Positions 45,519 through 56,142 of a stretch of 64,000 bases of DNA are shown one piece after another; within the stretch, counting starts at the first letter, position 1; each line of letters starts with the position of its first letter. The position numbers were made by a program, and so were the translations under genes. The DNA lies in NCBI RefSeq assembly GCF_001984175.1, contig NZ_MTQP01000067.1:62001-126000 (forward strand). Direction: 5' to 3'. The notes below the pieces were generated by a model, which did not search any database, was not told the origin of the DNA, and saw nothing but the letters and a program-made list of their open reading frames with translations. The DNA comes from Saccharothrix sp. ALI-22-I (lineage in GTDB: Bacteria > Actinomycetota > Actinomycetes > Mycobacteriales > Pseudonocardiaceae).

Positions 45519-48014
45519 TCAGGGCGCGGCGGTTCCGCCCTGGCCCGCGGTGCGGTAGATCGCGTCGGCCACCTGCCAGTACAAGCCCTTCGGGTGGTCG
45601 CGGAACAGGGGTTCGGTGCCGAACAGGACCGCCCTGGCGCCGCGCGGTGACGTGCCGGCCACGACCGCTGCCTGACCGGCCGCCTGGTCCTGGCCGCCCG
45701 ACCCGTCGGCGCGGACGGTCCAGTGCCCGGCGACCAGGTCCTGGTACCGCTGCCGTGCGCTCACCCCCGGCCCGAGGTCGGTGAACCAGTACGGTGCGTA
45801 CACGAACGAGTGGCTGACGCCACCGGCCTCGTCCACCACCGACACGACGCCGTTCGCGTCCTCCCGCCCGGCGACCGCCCGAACCGGCAGCACTCCGGCG
45901 TCGGCGTTGAACCGCGCACCCGTCGCACCGCGCGTCACCACGCCACCGCGCGCCAGGAACGCGTCCACCGCAGCCTTGCCCGGGGCGTTCAGCTGGTCGT
46001 ACCGCAACCCCGACGACACGAACAGCACGTCCACCCCGGACAGGTCGAACCCGGCGTCCACCACCGCCGTGGACACCGGCCGCACGTCGAAACCCATGTC
46101 CCGCAACGCCTTCAGCTCGTCCGCCGCGACCGCGCCGGCCACCACCGGACGCCGCAACGGCACCCCGCCCGGCCCTGCCGAGGTGAACTTGACCCCGTAC
46201 CGGTCCGACACCTCCTCCGCCGCCGACCGTGCCGACGCGGGCACCACGATCGTGCCGTCGTCCTGCCGACGCAGCTCCAGCCCACGCTCCAGCAGGTCGT
46301 TCACCGCCGCCGCGTCCTTGCCGTCGGCCAACACCAACGCCAGGTCACCGCCCTCGGCCGCCGGCACCGAACCGGTCGGCGACGCCGCCGCCGCCACGTC
46401 ACGCCCGAACACGTCCACCCGCCCGTCGCGCACGACGTCCACCGACGCACCCCACAGCAGCCGGTGGCTCCAGCCGCTGATGTCGTACATGACCGGCACG
46501 TTCTCCGAGATGTCCCGCCCCGCCTCCAGCATCACGTTGGCCAGAGCCCGTTTCGGCTGGTGCATGTCCACCACGTACGACCCCGCCGCGTACACCTGAC
46601 CGCCCAGCCGGAACGGGCGGTCGGCCCGCTTCACCCGCACGTCGTGCGCCACCAGGTGGTCGACCAACCGCGCCGCGGCCGGACCGGAGCGCTGGCCGGC
46701 ACCGACCGGGATGACGTAGGCGCGCGGGAACTCCGTGGTGTAGCGGTCTTCCGGGCCGAACCCCGGCACGAAACCGTCCGGCACCAACCGCTGCGGCTCC
46801 CCCGCCAGGCCGCGCCGGAACATCTCGATCTGGTTGTCCACCATCGAAGTCCGGTGGTCCTTCACGTACGTGAGCGCGCTGCGGATCGTCGCCTCGACCA
46901 CGTCGGTGTTGATCGCCGAACGCCGCCGCAGTTCCTCCACCGGCTGTGTCGTGTAGTCGCCCCGGTTGACCCGCATGGGGATCTCGATCGTGTAGGACAC
47001 CGCGCCGTGGTACATCGAGTACTGGGCGGTGTAGATCGGCGCCCAGCCGTCCCACACGCCCGGCTCGTAGTCGCGGAACGGGATCTCCGGTGTGGCCGCC
47101 TCCGGGTGGCCGAGGTCCTGCACGGCGTCCTCCATGTGCAGGCCACCCGCGTACCCGTGCTTGATGTAGAGGTCGAAGTCGTAGTTCTGGCCGTGCGGCG
47201 GGGTGGTCGGCTCGATCAGCGTGTTCGCCACGTACCCGTGCTCGTCGAGCATGAGCAGCGGCTGGATGCGCTTGACCACGTCCCGCATCGCCCGCGACTC
47301 CGGCTGCGACGAGGTGACGAAATCGCGGTTCAGGTCGAACCCGCGCGCGTTGGCCCGCGTCCCGGCCACCCGCCCGTCCGGGTTCGCCGTGAGGTTCACG
47401 TAGACACGGTTACGTCGCAGGAATTCCGATGTGAACCTGTCGGTTCCGAAGGCGAGATCTTCGATCACGCGGAGCGCGCCGTCGGTGCCCTCCCACTCGT
47501 CGCCGTGGATGTTGGCGTTGATCCACACCGGCGCTTTGTAAGCGCTGCGGAGGAAGACGTCGCGGGCGGCGGCGACGGGGTTGTTCTCGATCTTGTCGCG
47601 CCACGCCTCCTGCTTCCTGGTCTCCACCGGGCTCTCGGGGGCGGTGAGAGTCACCAGGTAGAGATCACGTCCCGTGGCCGACTGGCCGACGACCTCGACG
47701 GACACCCGGTCGCTGCGGCGCTGGAGGTCGTTGAGGCGCGGCGCGAGCGAGTGGTACGGCGCGAGGCCGAGCTTGATCGTCCGGTCGGACGGGTCCTCGG
47801 GGTAGACGCGCAGGTCGGTGCGGCGCGGGTAGCCGGGGCTGGCGTCGGGCCAGTTGTCGCCGCGCGCGGTGGCGTGCAGCGGTGGGTCGACGGCGGCGAC
47901 GTGGTTGCGCTCCGGGCCGTTGCCCGGCTCTTCGGCCCGGCCGACCGCGGGCGCGGCGGTCGCGGGTGTGGTCATCGTGGCCAGCAGCAGCACCGTGAGC
48001 AACAACGAACGCAC
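45519..48014 (-). CDS. Secreted M14 family zinc carboxypeptidase
   Basis: An 831-aa exported metallopeptidase. The signal peptide is MRSLLLTVLLLATMTTPATA-A. The catalytic domain (about 75-390) has zinc ligands in NANIHGDEWEG (HxxE), a third His possibly in LDEHGYVA, substrate Arg in NARGFDLNRDF, and the catalytic Glu probably in YTIEIPMRV. A long C-terminal half contains Rossmann-like and glutamine-amidotransferase-like segments (VDVLFVSSGLRYDQLN), as in large actinobacterial M14 proteins. Likely extracellular protein degradation, alongside the subtilase at 25-29 kb. Confidence 0.88.
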   Translation of the reverse strand: MRSLLLTVLLLATMTTPATAAPAVGRAEEPGNGPERNHVAAVDPPLHATARGDNWPDASPGYPRRTDLRVYPEDPSDRTIKLGLAPYHSLAPRLNDLQRRSDRVSVEVVGQSATGRDLYLVTLTAPESPVETRKQEAWRDKIENNPVAAARDVFLRSAYKAPVWINANIHGDEWEGTDGALRVIEDLAFGTDRFTSEFLRRNRVYVNLTANPDGRVAGTRANARGFDLNRDFVTSSQPESRAMRDVVKRIQPLLMLDEHGYVANTLIEPTTPPHGQNYDFDLYIKHGYAGGLHMEDAVQDLGHPEAATPEIPFRDYEPGVWDGWAPIYTAQYSMYHGAVSYTIEIPMRVNRGDYTTQPVEELRRRSAINTDVVEATIRSALTYVKDHRTSMVDNQIEMFRRGLAGEPQRLVPDGFVPGFGPEDRYTTEFPRAYVIPVGAGQRSGPAAARLVDHLVAHDVRVKRADRPFRLGGQVYAAGSYVVDMHQPKRALANVMLEAGRDISENVPVMYDISGWSHRLLWGASVDVVRDGRVDVFGRDVAAAASPTGSVPAAEGGDLALVLADGKDAAAVNDLLERGLELRRQDDGTIVVPASARSAAEEVSDRYGVKFTSAGPGGVPLRRPVVAGAVAADELKALRDMGFDVRPVSTAVVDAGFDLSGVDVLFVSSGLRYDQLNAPGKAAVDAFLARGGVVTRGATGARFNADAGVLPVRAVAGREDANGVVSVVDEAGGVSHSFVYAPYWFTDLGPGVSARQRYQDLVAGHWTVRADGSGGQDQAAGQAAVVAGTSPRGARAVLFGTEPLFRDHPKGLYWQVADAIYRTAGQGGTAAP

Positions 48015-48109
48015 CGGGCCCCCTCCGATCGATCGCCGAAGAACTCCTCCACCCTGACTAGCGGGTGCGGGTGATCGCGGTCAACCGTGCGAAAGGCTGG
48101 TCAGCCGTG

Positions 48110-50755
48110 TTAACCAGAGCCAAGACACACGAACGGGCGACGCAACGGGTCCAAGGACACCGCGTCGGCCAACGCGACCGCGGGCGACGCGCCGCCGGCG
48201 AGGTTGCGGTGGAAGTCGGCCATCGCCGCCGCCGACGGCTCGTCACCGACCCGGCTGGACGCGGCGATCACGGTCCGCGCGCCGCTCGCCAGCAGCGCAC
48301 CGGCGAACCCCAGCGGTTCGTCACCGGGTCGCACGCGGTTGAGCGCCAACTCGCACGCGGCCAGCACGACCTGGTGCGGCGGGCGGCGGACCCGGCCGAC
48401 CTCGTGCGCGAACAACGCGCCGTCCGCCAGCTCCAGCCGCGAGAACAGCGCGTTCTCCGGCTCGTGCTCGCCGTGCGCGGCGATGTGCGCCAGCTCCACG
48501 CCGTCCAACGCCTCCAGCACCGCGCTGACCTTGGCCTCGACGACGCCGAGCAGCTTCGCGTCACCGTGGTAGCCCGCGAGCCGGTCGATCTCGCCCTGCG
48601 CCGCCTGCAACCCGGGACCGCGCACCAGCAGCACCCCGTTGGCCGCCTCACGGTCCTCGCGGATCGCCGACACCCAGGCGGTGGCCGACGGGACGGCCGT
48701 CGTCGGCCGGTTCGCGCACGTCGGCAGCACGCCCCACGGCACCACGTACAGCGCGCCCGTCGGCACGACGACCAGTTCCCGGTCGCCGATCATCGGCGCC
48801 AGCGGGCGCAGCAGCAGCCGGTCCAGCTTCTCCGCCTCACGGCGCGCGGACGCCGAGATGACCGCCACCAGCGGCGGCTGGAGGTGGTCGGGGGCGAGCG
48901 CGTTGAGGTCGGCGTGCAGCCGGCGCGCGCCCTCCGTGACGGCGGCGGCCGACCCGAGGCGCACCATGCGCACCCGTTCGTCGGCCAGCACCACGGCGAT
49001 CAGCTCGTCGTCGGACACCGCGAAGCTCACCATCGCCCGCCCGCCCAGCCGGGCCAGCACGTCGTCCGGCGTGACGACCGGGCGCGGCGTGCCCCACGGG
49101 CTGGCGCTCCACCCCATCCGGGTGGCGGCGCGCTGGCTCGCCTTGAGCCGCACTTCCAGCTTGGCGGTCGGCAGGCCGTCGAGGCGTGCGCGCAGCAGGG
49201 CGCGGCTGAGCCGGCGCACCTCGGTGATGCGCTCACCGAGCTCGGAGTCCACGGTGGATTCCGCCGGGTCGTACCGGTACAGCTGGGCCCTGGTGCGCTC
49301 CAGCCAGGTGAACAGGCGCTTGGCGTTGGCCGCCGAGTCACGGCCCTCCAGCACCAGCCGCACGGCGAGTTCGCCCAGCTCACGGCCGTGCACGGCGGTG
49401 CCGGACACCAGTTCCAGCCCGCCCAGCCGGTCCCGCATCCGGCCCAGCTCGGCCAAACCCGCCTTCGCCTGCGCCAACGCCACCCGCTGGTTGCCGCGGG
49501 CCAGCGCCAGCTCCGCCCGGCACAGCCGCAGCAGCATCCGGTGGTCGATGGGCGCGATCCGGCGCGACTTGGGCACGCTGCGCAGCAGCTCGGCGCCCCG
49601 CTCCGGGGAGCCCCGGCGGATCTCCAACCGGGCCGCCAACACCAGCGCGAACGCGGCCTGGTCGGACAGCTTCAACCCGGCCAGCTCGGCGGACAGCGCG
49701 ATCGCCGCCGCCACCACCTTCGCGACCGGACGCCGTGACGCGTCGGTCCGCAACGCGTCCACGCGCAACGTGATCAGCCCCGCCACCGCCGCCCACGCCG
49801 GGCTGCCGCGCCGGACCAGCTTGCGCTGCGCGGAGTTCGCCATCCGCTTGGCCAGCACGAGATCGCCGTCCTGCAACGCCGCCGCCGCGCGGAACAGCTC
49901 GGCCTCGGCGACGTCCTGCCCGATGCGCTGGCGGCGCAGTTCCGGCAGCACCTCGTCCAGCAGCCGGCCCGCCTCGTCGGCCAGTCCGACGCTGATCATC
50001 GCCTCGGCCTGGTCGATGCGCAGGCGCAGCAGCAGGCCGGGTTCGAGTTCTTGGAACGCCCGGTTGGCCTCGTGGTAGTGGCGCAGGGCGACCGGGATGT
50101 CACCGGCGCGCTGCACCGCGTTGCCGAGGGCGTGCTTGGCGATCGCGGCGCGCAACGGCAGGTCGTGCGCGTCGGCCAGTTCGACGGCGCGGTTCAGGTC
50201 GCGGACGGCCTTGTCGTGGCGGTGCACCTCACCGTGCGCGTTGCCCCGGTTGGACAGGGCGAGGGCCAGCATGTCGACGGCCTCGGGGTCGGGGTGCGCG
50301 GCGAGGCGCCGTTCGCTGCGGTCGATCTCGCGGTCCAGCTGGGCGATGCCCTCGTCGATGCGGCCGACCCGGCACAGCAGCGCGGCGCGTTGGAGGTTGA
50401 CCCGGGTGGACAGGTGCGCTTTCAACGCCTCGTCGCGCAGGCCCGCGAGTTCCTGGTCGACGCCGGCGAGCTGGGTGAGGCCGTCGTCCACCTTGCCGGT
50501 CTCGGCGAGGCAGAAGGCCAGGGTGTTGAGCAGCCGGACGCGGACCTCAAGCCGTTCCTGGGGGTCGATTCCCGGGGTCTCCAGCAGCGCCAGGCCCTTG
50601 CGCATCTGGCGGATGGCGGACGGGTGGCGGTCGGCGGTGGCCGCGTCCAACGCGCTCCGGTGCAACTGCCGGGCCAGTTTGACCGCGTGATCCGGTCCGG
50701 AGGAGCCGCGCGTCCCGCGTGGTCCGCGATCGGGTGGTTGCGCAGGCACATTCAT
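48110..50755 (-). CDS. TPR-CHAT protein (caspase-like)
   Basis: An 881-aa protein with no signal peptide or membrane segment. Residues about 20-480 are helical repeats of TPR type (LALSNRGNAHGEVHRHDKAV, AIAKHALGNAVQRAGDIPVA). Residues about 600-880 form a CHAT domain with caspase-like His and Cys: LAHIAAHGEHEPENALFSRL and HQVVLAACELALNRVRPG; both catalytic residues are present. GELVVVPTGALYVVPWGVLP-like strands (ELVVVPTGALYVVPWGVL) also match the family. It lies 87 bp downstream of a small repeat-peptide gene on the same strand, behind a hairpin. A protease acting on that peptide is a reasonable inference, not shown. Confidence 0.88.
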   Translation of the reverse strand: MNVPAQPPDRGPRGTRGSSGPDHAVKLARQLHRSALDAATADRHPSAIRQMRKGLALLETPGIDPQERLEVRVRLLNTLAFCLAETGKVDDGLTQLAGVDQELAGLRDEALKAHLSTRVNLQRAALLCRVGRIDEGIAQLDREIDRSERRLAAHPDPEAVDMLALALSNRGNAHGEVHRHDKAVRDLNRAVELADAHDLPLRAAIAKHALGNAVQRAGDIPVALRHYHEANRAFQELEPGLLLRLRIDQAEAMISVGLADEAGRLLDEVLPELRRQRIGQDVAEAELFRAAAALQDGDLVLAKRMANSAQRKLVRRGSPAWAAVAGLITLRVDALRTDASRRPVAKVVAAAIALSAELAGLKLSDQAAFALVLAARLEIRRGSPERGAELLRSVPKSRRIAPIDHRMLLRLCRAELALARGNQRVALAQAKAGLAELGRMRDRLGGLELVSGTAVHGRELGELAVRLVLEGRDSAANAKRLFTWLERTRAQLYRYDPAESTVDSELGERITEVRRLSRALLRARLDGLPTAKLEVRLKASQRAATRMGWSASPWGTPRPVVTPDDVLARLGGRAMVSFAVSDDELIAVVLADERVRMVRLGSAAAVTEGARRLHADLNALAPDHLQPPLVAVISASARREAEKLDRLLLRPLAPMIGDRELVVVPTGALYVVPWGVLPTCANRPTTAVPSATAWVSAIREDREAANGVLLVRGPGLQAAQGEIDRLAGYHGDAKLLGVVEAKVSAVLEALDGVELAHIAAHGEHEPENALFSRLELADGALFAHEVGRVRRPPHQVVLAACELALNRVRPGDEPLGFAGALLASGARTVIAASSRVGDEPSAAAMADFHRNLAGGASPAVALADAVSLDPLRRPFVCLGSG

Positions 50756-50776
50756 ATGAGATCACAGGCAGCACAC

Positions 50777-50808
50777 GAATGCTGCCGGCCAAGCGGCCGG
50801 CAGCATTC
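50777..50808 (-). terminator. Hairpin between repeat peptide and CHAT gene
   Basis: A perfect 14-bp stem, GAATGCTGCCGGCC with its complement, and a 4-nt loop, 21 bp before the CHAT start codon. With no T-run it may be a leaky terminator or RNA-stability element, giving more peptide mRNA than CHAT mRNA. Confidence 0.65.
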
Positions 50809-50842
50809 GCGCAACGTCACTGCGATGTCACGTATCCGGTAA

Positions 50843-51145
50843 TTACCGGGTCTGCGTGGCGGCGGCCGGCTCGTCCGTGGTGGGCTTGTACGGGCCACCG
50901 TTGGTCTCCGGGTCACCCGTGGGCTTGTACGGGCCGCCCATCGGCTTCACCAACGGATCACCGGTCGGCTTGTACGGGCCGCCCATCGGCTTGACCAGCG
51001 GGTCGTCGGTCGGCTTGTAGGGGCCGCCCGTGGGCTCCTCGCCCCCGCCGTCCACCGGCTCGGTCACGGTGTCGGTCGCCACGTCGACGATCTCGTCCTC
51101 GATGGCGTCGATCTCGGCGACGAGCTTCGGGTCGGTAGAAGTCAT
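50843..51145 (-). CDS. Small repeat peptide upstream of CHAT gene
   Basis: A 100-aa acidic peptide with no recognised domain. Residues 1-35 are a leader-like acidic region (LVAEIDAIEDEIVDVATDTV). Then GGPYKPT occurs four times, at residues 40, 55, 70 and 83; the full unit is GGPYKPTGDPLVKPM, 15 aa, with two near-identical copies, then a shorter and a diverged one. The DNA repeats match (period 45, 45, 39 bp). ATG 51145 has a strong GGGGAGG 8 nt upstream. The codon-level repeat and precursor-like layout suggest a multi-unit substrate or modified peptide partner of the CHAT protein. I do not recognise a described family. Confidence 0.8.
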   Translation of the reverse strand: MTSTDPKLVAEIDAIEDEIVDVATDTVTEPVDGGGEEPTGGPYKPTDDPLVKPMGGPYKPTGDPLVKPMGGPYKPTGDPETNGGPYKPTTDEPAAATQTR

Positions 51146-51169
51146 GACGTTGTCCTCCCCTACAACGAA

Positions 51170-51186
51170 CCCCTGTGACAGGGGTC
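51170..51186. promoter_or_regulatory. Palindrome upstream of repeat-peptide gene
   Basis: ACCCCTGTGACAGGGGT is a perfect palindrome about a central base, 25 bp before the peptide start codon and next to its RBS. It could be an operator or a 5'-UTR hairpin. Confidence 0.6.
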
Positions 51187-51466
51187 ATCTGCGTCTGATT
51201 GATCATTCGGTGGCCCCCCGGCCCTGCCGAACGTGGACAAGCGTGACACAGATGGACGCAGCCATGAGGGGAAAATTTACTAAGCGCAATCACCATGCCG
51301 ATCTTGAGCCTCGCTGACCAGCACCGAAGCAGCACTTCGGGTGGCGTTACCACTCGAATGGGCGAATGCGTTAACAGGTTGGAGGCATCCAGCGGCCGCA
51401 ATAGGGCGACTCCACCGGGTCCGTCCAACCTGGAATCACCGGGGGTCTCCGGCCGGAGAACAGCAG
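51187..51466. other. Intergenic region between gatB terminator and peptide gene
   Basis: About 280 bp with no protein-like ORF. It must hold the promoter of the peptide-CHAT unit. AT content rises near 51260-51310. I see no other structure. Confidence 0.5.
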
Positions 51467-51498
51467 TGGGGCAGGGCCCGCGAACGAGCCCTGCCCCA
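51467..51498 (-). terminator. gatCAB operon terminator
   Basis: An 11-bp perfect stem (TGGGGCAGGGC and complement) with a 10-nt loop, 16 bp after the gatB stop. Confidence 0.75.
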
Positions 51499-51513
51499 CC
51501 GTCGAACCACCCG

Positions 51514-53016
51514 CTACGAGCAGCGGGCGATGATCAGCTCACGCACGCGCTTCGCGTCCGCCTGACCCTTCGTCGCCTTCATCACCGCGCCGACGATCGC
51601 ACCGGCCGCCGCGACCTTGCCGTCGCGGATCTTCGCCGCCACATCGGGCTGCGCGGCCAGCGCCTCGTCCACCGCCTTCTCCAGCGCCGAGTCGTCCGAG
51701 ACGACCTTGAGCCCGCGCGCCTCGATGACCGCCTCGGGCTCGCCCTCGCCCTCCAGCACGCCGGTGACGACCTCGCGCGCGAGCTTGTTGGTCAGCTCAC
51801 CGGAGTTCACCAGCCCGATCACCGTGGCGATCTGGGCCGGCGTGATGGCCAGCTCCGACAGTTCGACGCCGCGGTTGTTGGCCTCCTTGGTCAGGTAGGC
51901 CACCCACCACGACCGGGCCTCGGCGGGCGTCGCGCCCGCGTCCACCGTGGCCGCCACCAGGTCCACCGCACCGGCGTTGACCAGGTCGCGCAGCTCCGCG
52001 TCGGTCAGCGACCACTCGTCCTGCACCCGCTTGCGGCGCTCCCACGGCAGCTCCGGCAGCGTCCCGCGCAGCTCCTCGACCCACTCGCGCGACGGCGCGA
52101 TGGGCGTCAGGTCGGGCTCCGGGAAGTACCGGTAGTCCTCCGCGGTCTCCTTGGTGCGACCCGGCGAAGTGCTGCCCGTGGACTCGTCGAAGTGCCGGGT
52201 CTCCTGGGTGATCTTGCCGCCCGCCACCAGGATCGCCGCCTGGCGGGTCATCTCGAACCGCACGGCCCGCTCGACGCTGCGCAGCGAGTTGACGTTCTTC
52301 GTCTCGGTGCGGGTGCCGAACTCGGTCGCGTCCTTGGCCATCAGCGACACGTTCGCGTCGCAGCGCAGCGAACCCTGGTCCATCCGGACGTCCGACACGT
52401 CGAGCGCCTTCAACAGGTCGCGCAACGCCGTGACGTAGGCGCGCGCCACCTCGGGCGCCCGCTCGCCGGTGCCCTCGATCGGCTTGGTGACGATCTCGAT
52501 CAGCGGCACGCCCGCGCGGTTGTAGTCCAGCAGCGAGTGCTCCGCGCCGTGGATGCGGCCGTCCGAGCCGCCGACGTGCAGCGACTTGCCGGTGTCCTCC
52601 TCCATGTGCGCGCGCTCGATCTCGACCCGGAACAGCGAGCCGTCGTCCAGCGTGACGTCCAGGAAGCCGTTGAACGCGATCGGCTCGTCGTACTGCGAGG
52701 TCTGGAAGTTCTTCGGCATGTCCGGGTAGAAGTAGTTCTTCCGGGCGAACCGGCACCACTCCGCGATCTCGCAGTTGAGCGCCAACCCGATCCGGATCGC
52801 CGACTCCACCGCCTTGCCGTTGAGCGTGGGCAGCGCGCCGGGCATGCCCAGGCAGGTCGGGCAGACCTGCGTGTTCGGCTCGCCGCCGAAGACGTTCGCG
52901 CAGCCGCAGAACATCTTGGTGTTGGTGTGCAGCTCGACGTGCACCTCCAACCCCAGCACCGGGTCGAAGCGCTCGATGACCTCGGCGTAGTCCATCAGCT
53001 CGTACACCGACGTCAT
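51514..53016 (-). CDS. gatB: Aspartyl/glutamyl-tRNA amidotransferase subunit B
   Basis: A 500-aa subunit that activates Glu-tRNA(Gln) for amidation. N-terminal [20 protein letters not shown] and [12 protein letters not shown], the middle [25 protein letters not shown], and the C-terminal YqeY-like helical tail ([20 protein letters not shown]) are all present. The ATG (53014-53016) overlaps the preceding 63-aa gene stop by 4 bp. With gatA, gatC and tRNA-Gln in the same window, and no GlnRS seen, indirect Gln-tRNA synthesis is likely. Confidence 0.97.
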   Translation of the reverse strand: MTSVYELMDYAEVIERFDPVLGLEVHVELHTNTKMFCGCANVFGGEPNTQVCPTCLGMPGALPTLNGKAVESAIRIGLALNCEIAEWCRFARKNYFYPDMPKNFQTSQYDEPIAFNGFLDVTLDDGSLFRVEIERAHMEEDTGKSLHVGGSDGRIHGAEHSLLDYNRAGVPLIEIVTKPIEGTGERAPEVARAYVTALRDLLKALDVSDVRMDQGSLRCDANVSLMAKDATEFGTRTETKNVNSLRSVERAVRFEMTRQAAILVAGGKITQETRHFDESTGSTSPGRTKETAEDYRYFPEPDLTPIAPSREWVEELRGTLPELPWERRKRVQDEWSLTDAELRDLVNAGAVDLVAATVDAGATPAEARSWWVAYLTKEANNRGVELSELAITPAQIATVIGLVNSGELTNKLAREVVTGVLEGEGEPEAVIEARGLKVVSDDSALEKAVDEALAAQPDVAAKIRDGKVAAAGAIVGAVMKATKGQADAKRVRELIIARCS

Positions 53017-53200
53017 GCCTTCCCGTCCTTCCGCAGACCCCGCACGGCCAGCGCCGCGCCGGTGATCGCCACCAGGATGCTCGCCGCGGCGTTGACCAGG
53101 GCGAGCTTGTCGTTCTTGCCACGAGCCGACTTCAACGTGGAGAACGCGCTGGTGGCCGCACCCGCGGCGCCGACCAGCGCGAGAATCCCGCGTGCCCTCT

Positions 53201-53204
<4 letters not shown>
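53013..53204 (-). CDS. 63-aa small protein between gatA and gatB
   Basis: A 63-aa hydrophobic protein ([20 protein letters not shown] ... [20 protein letters not shown]) with two short membrane-type segments around a basic loop. It overlaps the stop of gatA and the start of gatB by 4 bp each (ATGA), so it is translated within the gat operon. No function recognised. The precise overlaps argue that it is a genuine gene and not spacer. Confidence 0.75.
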
Positions 53205-54714
<1,510 letters not shown>

Positions 54715-54718
<4 letters not shown>

Positions 54719-55014
54719 GCTTCCTCTCCCAGGATGCGGGGCACGCGGAAGCGGCCGTCCTCGGCGGCGGGGGCGCCCGCGAGCGCCTGCTGCTGACCGA
54801 GGCTGGGACGCACCACGTCCTCGCGGAACACGTTGGTCAGCGGAACGGCGTGCGAAGTGGGCGGGATGTCCGCGGTGGCGATATCGCCCACCGTGGCCAC
54901 CGACTGCAGGATCACGTCCAACTGGCCGGCGAACAGGTCCAGCTCGTCGTCGGTGACGGCGAGCCTCGCCAGGCGGGCCAGATGCGCGACCTCGTCGCGG
55001 GAGATGCTGGGCAC
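54715..55014 (-). CDS. gatC: Aspartyl/glutamyl-tRNA amidotransferase subunit C
   Basis: A 99-aa chaperone-like subunit that stabilises GatA. It begins [20 protein letters not shown], then [20 protein letters not shown] and [19 protein letters not shown], a textbook GatC. First gene of gatC-gatA-63aa-gatB, translationally coupled by 4-bp overlap. Divergent from the ACT protein gene with 223 bp between. Confidence 0.95.
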
Positions 55015-55237
55015 CTCGTCAACCCCCGTGGGTCGGATTTTCGTATTTTGGACCTGCCGAGTCTATTGGCTGGTCAGGCTGGCCCTCGACCGGGTTGCCC
55101 GCGCTCGCGCGCGTGGGTGCGCGATTTTACCGGTGTGCAACGCGCCTGGTGGGTCGGAAAGCGAAGCTGCGTCTGCGAGAATCACCGACCGGCGAGTTCG
55201 ACCCGATGTTCCACCCACAGCCTTGGAGGCGTGCACA

Positions 55238-55891
55238 GTGTCCTTCCTGATCCGGGTCCAACTCCCGGACCGTCCCGGCACACTGGGCGCCGTCGCATCC
55301 GCTCTCGGCGCCATCGGGGCCGACATACTGAGCGTGGACGTGGTGGAGCGCGGTGGGGGCGTCGCCATCGACGACCTGGTGGTCGAACTGCCCTCCGGGC
55401 GGCTGCCCGACGTGCTGATCACCGCCGCGGAGTCCATCGACGGCGTCGAGGTGGACGCGGTCCGGCCGTACGCGGGTGTGCTGGACACCCACCGTGAGCT
55501 GGAGCTGGTGGAAGAGGTCGCCGAGGAGCCCAAGCACGGTCTGGCGGTGTTCACCGAGGGCGTGCCGAAGATCATCCGGGCCGGCTGGGCGGTGGTGGTG
55601 TCCTGGGACGGCAACACCGTGCACCGCCTCACCTCGTCGTCCGCCGCACCCGAGACAAAACTCGAAACACCCCCGTGGATGCCCCTGGCACGGGCGACCG
55701 TCCTGGACGGCGAGGACGAGTGGGTCCCCGCAACGTGGCAGGAACTGGGCACCGAACTGGCCGCCACCCCCCTCGGCAAACCCGACCGCGTCCTCCTGGT
55801 CGGCCGCCCAGGCGGCCCCATGTTCCGCGCCGCCGAGGTAGCCCGCCTGGCCCACCTGGCCGGCATCGTCTCCGTAGTCCTCCCCGACTAA
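55238..55891 (+). CDS. ACT domain-containing protein
   Basis: A 217-aa cytoplasmic protein starting GTG 55238, with GGAGG 8 nt upstream. The N-terminal ACT domain is SFLIRVQLPDRPGTLGAVAS ... ADILSVDVVERGGG; residues about 90-217 are a partner domain (LAVFTEGVPKIIRAGWAVVV, RVLLVGRPGGPMFRAAEV). ACT domains bind amino acids. The same gene type lies opposite gatC in many actinobacteria (from memory). Ligand unknown. Confidence 0.85.
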   Translation: MSFLIRVQLPDRPGTLGAVASALGAIGADILSVDVVERGGGVAIDDLVVELPSGRLPDVLITAAESIDGVEVDAVRPYAGVLDTHRELELVEEVAEEPKHGLAVFTEGVPKIIRAGWAVVVSWDGNTVHRLTSSSAAPETKLETPPWMPLARATVLDGEDEWVPATWQELGTELAATPLGKPDRVLLVGRPGGPMFRAAEVARLAHLAGIVSVVLPD

Positions 55892-55902
55892 CCCGCACCC
55901 CC

Positions 55903-56135
55903 GCGTGTCCAACCTCCAGAACGCGCGTGTCCAACCTCCAGAACGCGCGTGTCCAACCTCCAGAACGCGCGTGTCCAACCTCCAGAACGCGCGTGTCCAA
56001 CCTCCAGAACGCGCGTGTCCAACGTTCCGGTACCCCGAGTTGAACGCTCAGGTCGTCAGCCCCTGTTCTGAGCGTTCAACTCGGGTGTTCTGAACGTTGG
56101 ACACGCGCGACCGGAACGTTGGACACGCCGGGTGA
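55903..56135. repeat. 22-bp interspersed repeat array 5 with near-perfect tandem copies
   Basis: Five essentially identical 22-bp units (core GTGTCCAACCTCCAGAAC) start at 55903, 55925, 55947, 55969 and 55991; a sixth variant at 56013 carries AACGTTCCGG. After about 56050 the units run in the opposite sense (CTGAGCGTTCAACTCGGG, TCTGAACGTTGGACACG, CCGGAACGTTGGACACG). CCGAGTTGAACGCTCAG and its complement form a 17-bp stem across the switch. It separates the ACT gene (+) from the LysE gene (-). The identity of the first five copies indicates recent expansion. Confidence 0.92.
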
Positions 56136-56142
56136 CCTGCGG

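Noticed and set aside
45723-48074. A 783-codon frame opposite the M14 peptidase, and similar ones opposite ppk, cimA, serA, ilvB and gatA
   Set aside because: They are codon-complement shadows; the opposite strand carries complete family motifs in every case.
55903-56135. Possible CRISPR array
   Set aside because: The 22-bp units are directly contiguous with no unique spacers between them, reverse orientation midway, and no cas genes are nearby.
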